Positions 24,918-32,182 of a stretch of DNA of 64,000 nucleotides are shown in pieces. A program made the position numbers and the translations under genes. The stretch is taken from assembly GCA_016201275.1 (NCBI GenBank), contig JACQDB010000121.1, positions 30,994-94,993 on the forward strand. Direction: 5' to 3'. The notes under the pieces were generated by a model. The model was not told the DNA's origin. It made no database searches and was given only the letters and a program-made list of their open reading frames with translations. Each line of letters opens with the position of its first letter. Position 1 is the first letter of the stretch. This DNA comes from Acidobacteriota bacterium. Its GTDB lineage: Bacteria; Acidobacteriota; Blastocatellia; UBA7656.

Positions 24918-27470
24918 ATGAGTGATTTGTTGAACAAATTATTTTCCAGTCCGCTGGCGCTTGGGATACTGATTGGCGCGGCGGTGCTGCTGATTTTGCT
25001 TGTCGGCTTTCTGTTGGTGCGCTTCCGCAGAGGCGGCAGAGAGGAAGAGAAAGTGCGCTCTCAATTGGCCGCTATGGAAAGAGAGACGCAGTTTGCCGGG
25101 GCGGTCGAACAGGTTCCCTATCAGGCCGCGCCGGAAGCCTGCGCCGCCCAACTTGCCACCGTCTTTAAGGATTATCTTGCCATGCCGGTGTTCAAAATTT
25201 ACGCCGGACACGAAAGCGATCAGGAGTTTGTCAACGTCTTGCCGAAAGAGCAAGCGGGCGCGTATGTGACCAATGATTTAGCCATCACGGCAACGCTGCC
25301 GCCGACGATTCCGGCCAACGCTGCCTTGGGCTTTTCGCGTCCGCAATTAATCAACACCAACGCTTTGTTGACGCAGCCTCCTGCCGTTCCCGGCCAAAGT
25401 GTGACGGCGCTGCCGTGGCGTGGCGCTTTCGGGTGGAGCGGCATGATTATCGCCAACGTGATGAACACCAATCCCGCCGAAGCGCTGGCCAATTTTCAAC
25501 CGTCCATAGCGCACCTGTGCAACCGTCTGGCGGTGGCGTTGGAACTGGCCAGCCAGCAAACCGACCACGTTGATGTTGAACAAAAGGTGTCGCGTTCGGA
25601 GCAATTTTATCAGGCCGTGCTGGCGGCGCTGGAAGAGGAAGCGCCGCTGCCTGCCATACTGCGCGAGGTGACGGCTTTGCTGGGCAGCGATAGTTCAGCG
25701 ATGTGGCTTTTGGATGGCGCTTCGCAAATGCTGCGCCTAGATGCTTCTTACGGCTTGCGCTCGACGGAATTTTTGCCGTTGCCTTTAGGTCAAGGGTTGG
25801 CGGGCAGCATAGTCGAAAGCGGCAACCCTTTGGCGCTGGAAGATGCGCCTGCAGACCCGCGTTGCATCTTTCCACGCGAAGCCCGCGAAAGCGGTGTTGG
25901 CTCGTACCTGGGCGTGCCGATCCTTTCCAATGGAGTTGCCATAGGGGCTTTGGAAGTTCATACGGTCAAGTCGAAATGGTGGAGCGACGCCGATGCCGCC
26001 ACGTTGTTGTCGGCGGCTTCGGCGCTTGCTTCGGTGATGCAAAACAGCAAGTTGCGCGGCAACAAACTGCGCGTCGAAAATGCCTATCTGGGTTTGGCCG
26101 AAGCCTTGCAGCGATTGCGAACGCCGGAAGATTTAAAGGCGGCGGTGGTCGAAGTCCTCGGCCATGCGCTGGGCGTTTCCCGCGCCACCGTGGTGGACTT
26201 CGACGCCCACACAGGGGCCGTTTCAATGCGCCACGAATTTAAGCGCCAGAACATCAAATCGGCTCTGGGAGCCACTTTCAAGGGCACTGCTTTGCAGGAG
26301 ATGCTGCAAACTTCTACGGATGGCGAGCCGGTTGCCATTCGTGATTCGGAAGCGCATTCGCTGATTGATCGTGAGTTGGCGAAGGCTTTACATATCCTGT
26401 CGGAGTTGGCGATACCGGTAAAGATCGAAGGCCAGATACGCGCTTTGATTTATCTGCATCAATGCGACCGCGTGCGCGTCTGGCAGCCATCGGAAATCGA
26501 ATTCGCGGATCGCGTCGGGCGGCAACTCTCTTTATCGCTGGCCAATGTGACGGCATTGAACGAAGCGCTACAGTCGGCAGAAGCGGCGCGTGATGCGGCG
26601 AAAGTTGCCGCCGATTCGATGAACCGGGCGCAGACCATTATCAACGCTTTGCCGGAAGCGGTTTTGGGATTGGACAAAGAAGGCCATTTAACTTTTGTCA
26701 ACAACATGGCGCGCCACTGGCTGTCGCTCAAGCAGGAAGATTTGGGGAAAATGGCGAACTGGATTGATCGTCTGGCGATGGCTGACCCGATGTTCTGGAG
26801 TCGCGTCATTGCCGCCAAAACGGTGACCAAATTGGAATCGCGTTTGAAAGCCAATCCCACCGTTGGGCAAACTCTGACCGAGGCTTTGATTCTCGATAAC
26901 GATGATAGTCAACCGGTCTATGTTGCCGTAGCGCCATTGAAAGGCAGTATGGGCGAAGCCAATGGTTTTCTGGTGGTGATTTCCGACCGTGGGCAATTAT
27001 CCAATGAAGATGGCAGATATGCGCCGAGGTTTGATGCGCTCAAAGAACAACAGGCCGAACTCGAACGCCGTTTGACCGAAATGCGCGCCGCCGAATTGCA
27101 GGCGCGTGCGAGAATCGAAAAACTCAATTCGTTGGAGGCCAGCCTGCGCGATAATGCCGCCAAGTCCGGCGATGCTGCTATGCTACAGGAACGAGAGCGC
27201 CTCAAACAGGAACTCGCCAAGGTGCAAAGTCAGTTGCAGCAGTTGCTGACCGCTTATCAACTCAAGAGCGAATTCATTGTCAATTGTGGCAGCGAAATGG
27301 CGGCGACCATTCACACCACCATAGGCATGGCGGAGATGTTGGAGAAGGGAATTTACGGTCAACTGAATGACTCGCAGCGCCAAGCGGTTGGCGAACTTTT
27401 AGGCAAGGCGCGAAGCCTCAAGGGCGATCTTGGCAGCCTTGTCGAATACGGTTCTTCACGCCCCAGATAA
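24918..27470 (+). CDS. Membrane GAF/PAS protein with degenerate histidine-kinase domain
   Basis: An 850-residue protein: membrane segment 14-35; a GAF-like region about 75-210; GAF about 240-375 (LGVPILSNGVAIGALEVH); GAF about 405-545; PAS about 565-690 (INALPEAVLGLDKEGHLTFVN); coiled coil 700-780; and a final helix pair 785-845 that looks like a HisKA dimerisation domain. In that domain the usual SHELRTPL reads GSEMAATI (791-798), so the phosphoacceptor His and following Arg/Pro are gone, and no ATPase domain follows. It is therefore probably a signal-binding scaffold, not a kinase. The DUF2007 gene starts six bases after it. Confidence 0.8.
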   Translation: MSDLLNKLFSSPLALGILIGAAVLLILLVGFLLVRFRRGGREEEKVRSQLAAMERETQFAGAVEQVPYQAAPEACAAQLATVFKDYLAMPVFKIYAGHESDQEFVNVLPKEQAGAYVTNDLAITATLPPTIPANAALGFSRPQLINTNALLTQPPAVPGQSVTALPWRGAFGWSGMIIANVMNTNPAEALANFQPSIAHLCNRLAVALELASQQTDHVDVEQKVSRSEQFYQAVLAALEEEAPLPAILREVTALLGSDSSAMWLLDGASQMLRLDASYGLRSTEFLPLPLGQGLAGSIVESGNPLALEDAPADPRCIFPREARESGVGSYLGVPILSNGVAIGALEVHTVKSKWWSDADAATLLSAASALASVMQNSKLRGNKLRVENAYLGLAEALQRLRTPEDLKAAVVEVLGHALGVSRATVVDFDAHTGAVSMRHEFKRQNIKSALGATFKGTALQEMLQTSTDGEPVAIRDSEAHSLIDRELAKALHILSELAIPVKIEGQIRALIYLHQCDRVRVWQPSEIEFADRVGRQLSLSLANVTALNEALQSAEAARDAAKVAADSMNRAQTIINALPEAVLGLDKEGHLTFVNNMARHWLSLKQEDLGKMANWIDRLAMADPMFWSRVIAAKTVTKLESRLKANPTVGQTLTEALILDNDDSQPVYVAVAPLKGSMGEANGFLVVISDRGQLSNEDGRYAPRFDALKEQQAELERRLTEMRAAELQARARIEKLNSLEASLRDNAAKSGDAAMLQERERLKQELAKVQSQLQQLLTAYQLKSEFIVNCGSEMAATIHTTIGMAEMLEKGIYGQLNDSQRQAVGELLGKARSLKGDLGSLVEYGSSRPR

Positions 27471-27475
27471 TCTTC

Positions 27476-27859
27476 ATGCTGATGCTTTGTCCAATTTGTG
27501 CTGAAGAATTTTATAAGCGCTTGCTGGCCTGTCCAAGCTGCGGTTGCGATCTGGTGCCGGAAACGCTGGCGGAGGTGAGGCAAATGACGATCACGGAAAA
27601 CGACAGCCGACCGAGCGAGTTTGTCGAGTTGTGCCGCCCGAAACTTTATCCGGTTGCCATGCTCATCAAAGAGACCTTGGAGCAGAACGGCATACATACT
27701 TTAATCAAAGGCGGCAATGCGATTTCGCTGTTACCGCATCTGGCCTTTGGCGGTGAATTGCGCGTGCTAGTGGATAAAGAGCAACTCGATTATGCACGCG
27801 AACTTTATCAAGCCTATTTTGAAAATCAGGAAGACATAGACTACTTGCCGGAAAGTTGA
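27476..27859 (+). CDS. Zinc-ribbon plus DUF2007 protein
   Basis: A 127-residue protein with an N-terminal four-Cys zinc ribbon (CPICAEEFYKRLLACPSCGC, about residues 5-24) and a C-terminal DUF2007-like ferredoxin-fold part (LYPVAMLIKETLEQNGIHTL to RVLVDKEQLDYARELY). DUF2007 proteins are called putative signal-transducing proteins, without a proven function. The gene follows the GAF/PAS gene by five bases, so it may work with that receptor. An alternative start is the Met at 27482. Confidence 0.8.
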   Translation: MLMLCPICAEEFYKRLLACPSCGCDLVPETLAEVRQMTITENDSRPSEFVELCRPKLYPVAMLIKETLEQNGIHTLIKGGNAISLLPHLAFGGELRVLVDKEQLDYARELYQAYFENQEDIDYLPES

Positions 27860-27920
27860 GCGCAGAAAATCTTTGGCATGAAGTTCAAACCGGGAGCAAG
27901 TATGCCCGTGCGCCCGATTT

Positions 27921-28260
27921 GAATTGTGGATGAAATAATCTGCAAAAAGATATGGGCGGTTTCTGGATTTCTGCACCACGCTCTAACTACCCAGATTGGT
28001 TGTGAGCGTTGAACGCGGTGCGGCTATGCTGCTTTGATGTGCAGAGAGTCTGTGACTCTCCGCGAGGCTGGTTTTCCTTTTTTGCGGCTGCGCCGCTCAG
28101 GAGGCTGTGCCTCAGAAAAACTTGTAGGCAGAAGCCCACGGGCGGCATAGCCGCGAGAGTTGCGAGCATAGCTTACGGAAAAGCTACACCAGTCCGCACC
28201 TCAAAGCGGCACAGCCGCAAGCACTGGCTGGGTCGTTACTTATTTCATCCACAATCCTAA
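27921..28260. repeat. Block bounded by inverted dispersed repeats with stem-triloop hairpins
   Basis: The ends are inverted copies of the dispersed sequence GGATTGTGGATGAAATAA (27921-27944 and 28240-28260). Inside are short hairpins with three-base loops: GAGAGTC-TGT-GACTCTC (28044-28060), GCGGC-TGC-GCCGC (28084-28096), GAGGC-TGT-GCCTC (28101-28113), GCGGC-ATA-GCCGC (28142-28154), GCGGC-ACA-GCCGC (28206-28218), and an imperfect one at 28020-28032. No coding frame is convincing. This accounts for most of the 474-base gap after the DUF2007 gene. Confidence 0.75.
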
Positions 28261-28333
28261 TGATTTCTCGTGCAGATGATGGAATCAAGGCGTAGCCAAT
28301 GGGACAACGAAGTGGATTGTCGCACCATTGAAA

Positions 28334-28513
28334 CTATAATTCTTTGTTGTCGGATTTGATGCCAAAGAGAATTCCGGTGAGGATGGCAAACAATATTTCC
28401 GCCAAGCCAACAAGCTGAACGACGGGTTTGCTCAAGTGCATAAACTTCAAAATAAGCGCGGCTCCCAAAAGTGCCGCGCTCCACAGCCATAACCATTTGT
28501 GCGATTTCAACAA
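28334..28513 (-). CDS. Candidate 59-residue membrane protein
   Basis: Reading minus from TTG 28513, with GGGAG about ten bases upstream, the product has two hydrophobic segments (WLWLWSAALLGAALILKF and VQLVGLAEILFAILTGILFG) and a charged end KSDNKEL. The frame stays open for another 26 codons upstream without a standard start, so this could also be the end of a decayed larger gene. No family recognised. Confidence 0.4.
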   Translation of the reverse strand: MLKSHKWLWLWSAALLGAALILKFMHLSKPVVQLVGLAEILFAILTGILFGIKSDNKEL

Positions 28514-28661
28514 CGCGATTTCTCTCCCTGTTGGCTTTGATTCATCTGCAAATTCATTTATAACAACTTGCCAATGCCTGCGTCCATCCTTGCATCACTC
28601 GGACGCCACAGCGAAGGCTGGCAAAAGCTCTGGCAAGGCCGGTCTGCGGGCGGCACAAGAC

Positions 28662-29417
28662 TCATTTCAGATGCTTCAACACGCGAATGCTTTCGGGATA
28701 TAAATCATCGAGAGTGCCGTACAGAGCGCTGAGAATTTTTCGCGGTTTGAGTCGCGCTATGGGATCATCGCCAGGGTCGGAAAAAATCAACTCGCCATCA
28801 CCGGCTTTGAAGTTGAGATTGGTCAGCCGCGAAGTTGAGGTAAGAAAATAGGCCGCGTCGCAAGTCTGGCCGTCGAGGCCGGGAATTTCTTTGTAAAGAA
28901 TGATCGGCAAAAAATCCAACGCGGTGATGGCTGCGCCGCCAACCGTCGCCGTAGCGTGCATGATTTCGCGTCCGTGCCGCGTCAGGCGAGCGCGCACTTG
29001 GCCTTGCGCTACGGTAATTTCGGTTTGGCCGAACACCGCAGGCCACCCTTGACTCTCTCTGTAGCAGGCTAAACTGGCATCGGTGCTGGTGTACAGATAT
29101 GGCACGAATTGCCCAATAAAATCGCCGTAGCGCACCGGAATACACGGCATGGTGAAATTGTGCGCGCCCATGCCGGTGACCTGTGGGCAAAGAAAAAAGC
29201 ACATCACCACGGTGTTTTCCGGAAGCGGCTCAAGCTCTTGCGGCAACACCTCACGAAGCGCCGACTCTTCGGCTTCATAGACCAGCATCAACACCACATC
29301 ATCGGTGTATTGATAAGGTGGCGGCTCGTACAACGGTTGCAAAAACGGCAAGCCTCGCGGTTTTGCGGCGCTGAGTTGAATGTCGCCGCCACGATAATCG
29401 AAGGGTGCATCGTCCAT
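28662..29417 (-). CDS. Acetoacetate decarboxylase-like protein without the Schiff-base lysine
   Basis: A 251-residue protein of the acetoacetate decarboxylase (ADC) fold: EPPPYQYTDDVVLMLVYEA, the PVRYGDF strand, and YRESQGWPAVFGQTEI at 119-134. In true ADC this segment reads GFPKKL, with the first Lys forming the Schiff base; here it is GWPAVF (124-129), so neither lysine is present. The protein cannot decarboxylate acetoacetate by the known mechanism and may be a binding protein or use other chemistry, like some other ADC-superfamily members. GAGGAG precedes ATG 29417. Confidence 0.75.
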   Translation of the reverse strand: MDDAPFDYRGGDIQLSAAKPRGLPFLQPLYEPPPYQYTDDVVLMLVYEAEESALREVLPQELEPLPENTVVMCFFLCPQVTGMGAHNFTMPCIPVRYGDFIGQFVPYLYTSTDASLACYRESQGWPAVFGQTEITVAQGQVRARLTRHGREIMHATATVGGAAITALDFLPIILYKEIPGLDGQTCDAAYFLTSTSRLTNLNFKAGDGELIFSDPGDDPIARLKPRKILSALYGTLDDLYPESIRVLKHLK

Positions 29418-29446
29418 AATGTTCTCCTCGTCTGGCGAAAAATCCG

Positions 29447-29470
29447 TTTAGGATTGTGGCTGAAATCAAG
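29447..29470 (+). repeat. Dispersed repeat GGATTGTGG(A/C)TGAAATCAAG, single copy
   Basis: TTTAGGATTGTGGCTGAAATCAAG matches the ends of the elements at 27921-28260 and 29741-29857 and the copy at 38311. It stands alone 30 bases upstream of the ADC-like gene start. Confidence 0.7.
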
Positions 29471-29740
29471 GGCAACAATTCTTATAGTGAATTGCATTTG
29501 CCCGCGACTATGACACCTGGTTGAGAGGCAATCTGTGACCGCCTCTCAACCCATCGCACACCTCTGCGATTTGCTATAAAGCATCCTGAAAAAAACTCCT
29601 GCGGCGAAGGGCTTGGCCTGTGAGCTTTTGCCTACTTGCAGGCTCTGGCGTTTTTCCAGGTCGAGCGCTTGGTTTGCAGTTGCAGCAAGCCGCGCAAGGA
29701 GGCTCGCCGCTATTGCCTGAGCGCCTTGCTTGATGAAGCT

Positions 29741-29857
29741 TTTAGGATTGTGGATGAAATCAAGTGCAAGACTTGAGTGATTTTCCAATGCCCTGTACGA
29801 GCGACCCTGCGGTGGTCGCCCGTGCAAGGTTGCACTTTATTTTATCCATAATCCTTA
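29741..29857. mobile_element. MITE-like element with dispersed-repeat termini
   Basis: The left end TTTAGGATTGTGGATGAAAT and right end ATTTTATCCATAATCCTTA are imperfect inverted copies. The interior holds a palindrome (29795-29825) that matches, in reverse, 27 of 31 bases at 48997-49027. No coding capacity. It lies in the 734-base gene-free stretch 29418-30151, the rest of which shows no convincing gene. Confidence 0.65.
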
Positions 29858-30057
29858 GTGAATGCGGTGAACTGCGCTGGCTAATACGGCGGCTATCGAG
29901 CGTTGGATTTGCGCTTGCTGCGGGAGCGCAACGTCAGCCTATAGCACGGGCTAATCTCTTCAACCTCGTCGGGCAAAGGCGCGGAGTCGTGCCGCTCCCT
30001 GAGCCGATACCTGTTCCGAAGCCCTCAGGCACGACCGGTGCAAGCGTCGTGTGCCAT

Positions 30058-30112
30058 GCTTTTGCCTTTTGTCTTTTGCCTTTTGTCTTTTGCCTTTTGC
30101 CTTTTGCTTTCG
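30058..30112 (+). repeat. Low-complexity CTTTTGCCTTTTGT tandem run
   Basis: About seven repeats of the heptamer CTTTTG(C/T) type directly upstream of the LysR gene. It probably includes or overlaps the promoter region of that gene. Confidence 0.75.
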
Positions 30113-30151
30113 CTATGATGAGCGCAAGAGTTGATGCTTCAAGGTGGGTGT

Positions 30152-31036
30152 ATGCATATAGAGTCTCTGAAGGTGTTTTGCGATTTGATTGATACGCGCA
30201 GTTTCTCGAAAGCGGCGGAGAAAAATTTTATCTCGCAATCCGCCGTCAGCCAACAGGTGCGAGCCTTTGAAGAACTCTTTGAACGTCAGCTTGTCGAACG
30301 TCACCGCAAAGGGTTGTCGCCGACGGCTGCCGGAGTAATTTTTTATCAGGGCTGCCGCGATATACTCGAACGCTACAACGCCCTCGGTGAAGAATTGAAA
30401 AACCTCAGCAACATCGTTAGCGGCCAGGTGCGGATTGCCACTATCTATTCCGTCGGCCTGCACGAATTTTCGCACATCGTCAAAAAATTTATTAAAGCCT
30501 ATCCGCAAGCCAACATTCATATCGAATACAGCCGCGCCAACAAAGTCTATGACGATGTGATTAACGGCACCAATGATTTTGGCATCGTCGCCTATCCGTT
30601 GCCGAGTCCACAACTGGAAGTCATACCGTTTCGCAGCGACCGTCTGGCCTTGATCTGTTTTCCCGAACATCGTCTGGCGCAATTGAAAAGCGTGGACATC
30701 GGCGAGTTGAAAGACGAGCGTCTGATTGGCTTCGAGCGCGATATACCGACGCGCAAAGCGGTGGATAAAATTCTCCGCGATCACAAAATCATTCCCGACT
30801 ATGTGATGGAGTTTGACAACATTGAAACCATGAAAAGTTATGTTGAAGCCGGACAGGGCATCACCATCATGCCGCGTGCTACGGTAGAACACGAAATCAA
30901 ATCCGGCAGCCTGCGAGCCGTGAATTTCACCCAGACGTTTATGCGGCCTATCGGCATCATTCATCGCAAAGGCAAGGTCTTCAGCACCGCGACGAGCAAG
31001 TTTTTAGAACTGCTGGTCGAATACGCTTCGGCTTGA
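30152..31036 (+). CDS. LysR-family transcriptional regulator (CysB/CysL-like)
   Basis: The 294-residue regulator has an N-terminal winged helix (MHIESLKVFCDLIDTRSFSKAA; recognition helix ISQSAVSQQVRAFEEL, about 28-43) and a periplasmic-binding-like effector domain. GQVRIATIYSVGLHE and EAGQGITIMPRATVEHE are typical. LysR proteins usually control a divergent or nearby gene in response to a small molecule; the divergent gene here is the ADC-like protein 734 bases away, so the target is unclear. AAGGTGG precedes ATG 30152; an in-frame TTG at 30131 is less likely. Confidence 0.9.
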   Translation: MHIESLKVFCDLIDTRSFSKAAEKNFISQSAVSQQVRAFEELFERQLVERHRKGLSPTAAGVIFYQGCRDILERYNALGEELKNLSNIVSGQVRIATIYSVGLHEFSHIVKKFIKAYPQANIHIEYSRANKVYDDVINGTNDFGIVAYPLPSPQLEVIPFRSDRLALICFPEHRLAQLKSVDIGELKDERLIGFERDIPTRKAVDKILRDHKIIPDYVMEFDNIETMKSYVEAGQGITIMPRATVEHEIKSGSLRAVNFTQTFMRPIGIIHRKGKVFSTATSKFLELLVEYASA

Positions 31037-31166
31037 AGTTCACCCCGTTGATATAAAAATTGTGACTTTATAAAGTTGAGAGCGTACAATCGAGACACCT
31101 ACATAAGGCTCACTAATTGACCTGAAGGCAATTCTGTTTCCGTAGAATCATAAAGGAGGTGAACGT

Positions 31167-31868
31167 ATGAAATGGCTTTTCAGCTTTGTGATTTGTAGTC
31201 TGTTGATAGTGAATGGATCGCAATTTCAGCTTGCTACTGGCGCGAATTCTACGCTTGTCAGCACTGTTTCTGCCCAAGCTTCAGACCATGCACCGAGGAT
31301 TATTTATGCCGAATGGGTTGGCAAGAATTTGTACGTACAAGGTGACAACTTCGCCGCTGGCGCGACCGTGTTTATAGATGGTCAAAAACTTAAAACCTCG
31401 AATGCTGCGTACTCTTCTAAAATTCTTTTGGTGGCTAAGAAGGCAAAAAAGAAGGTCGCTCCCGATCAGGCCATCAAATTGCAAGTGCAAAACCCTGACG
31501 GAGAAGAGTCAAATGAATTCACCTTTTACAGCGGCTTCGTGGTGACCACCTCGTATCAAAATAGCGTCATCAAGGTAAAAGTAGGCGAGCGGTTTTTACT
31601 CTTTTTACCTGACGAGTCTGCGGCTTTTCGATGGTACGTGGAGGTTACAGGCGCAGACCCGACTATCCTTTCTCATTCGACGGACAATTTGCCGATTTCA
31701 AATTCACAGGGTTTCTATCAAGCGATCAAGCCTGGACGGGTTTTTATCAACGCCCAAGGCAGCCCCTTGTGTCCACCTGCGCCCCCTTATGCTTGCCTGA
31801 GTGGAGAATTTCATGGATTCGGCGGTCTGGCTATTGATATCGATGAAGCCGTCCTTCAAGCGAATTAA
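31167..31868 (+). CDS. Exported protein with an IPT/TIG-like domain
   Basis: The ribosome site AAAGGAGGTGA is near perfect. The 233-residue product has a signal peptide (MKWLFSFVICSLLIVNGSQ) and residues about 42-120 form an IPT-like beta domain (APRIIYAEWVGKNLYVQGDNF, LQVQNPDGEESNEFTFY). The C-terminal half (VKVGERFLLFLP onward, FINAQGSPLCPP) is beta-rich and ends with a Cys pair; it is not recognised. Secreted or envelope location is expected; the function is unknown. Confidence 0.65.
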   Translation: MKWLFSFVICSLLIVNGSQFQLATGANSTLVSTVSAQASDHAPRIIYAEWVGKNLYVQGDNFAAGATVFIDGQKLKTSNAAYSSKILLVAKKAKKKVAPDQAIKLQVQNPDGEESNEFTFYSGFVVTTSYQNSVIKVKVGERFLLFLPDESAAFRWYVEVTGADPTILSHSTDNLPISNSQGFYQAIKPGRVFINAQGSPLCPPAPPYACLSGEFHGFGGLAIDIDEAVLQAN

Positions 31869-32182
31869 CGATAAAATGACTCGCTGTCCTTGTGTGGTTG
31901 CGCTATTGAATTCCTGATATGGAGAAAGAAGCAACAAGCACTCCGCTGCTCACTTTTTTTGTTGCCTGCTTGATCGAAACTTGGGTTTGCTTTGCAAGCA
32001 CTACGTCTTGATGATAAAGCCTTGCCGATTTTCAAGTAAAACTATGCTTCAACGATTGACATCAACGCGCTTATCAAGCATCTTTGTTGCGGCACAACCG
32101 GAGTCTCCCCTCACGAGATTTCGCGTACTCGTTTCCGCGTCACCAATCACTTGGCTGAAACATTATTCAAGGAGTCCAGACG
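31869..32182. other. 314-base gap with no gene recognised
   Basis: No coding frame with support, no repeat and no hairpin terminator were seen between the IPT-like protein and the TPR gene. The promoter of the TPR gene is presumably here but no good -35/-10 pair was found. Confidence 0.45.

Noticed and set aside
29546..29827. 93-codon minus-strand frame in the repeat tract
   Set aside because: Crosses the MITE-like element and has no start signal or family; an Ala/Gln-rich appearance is not enough.
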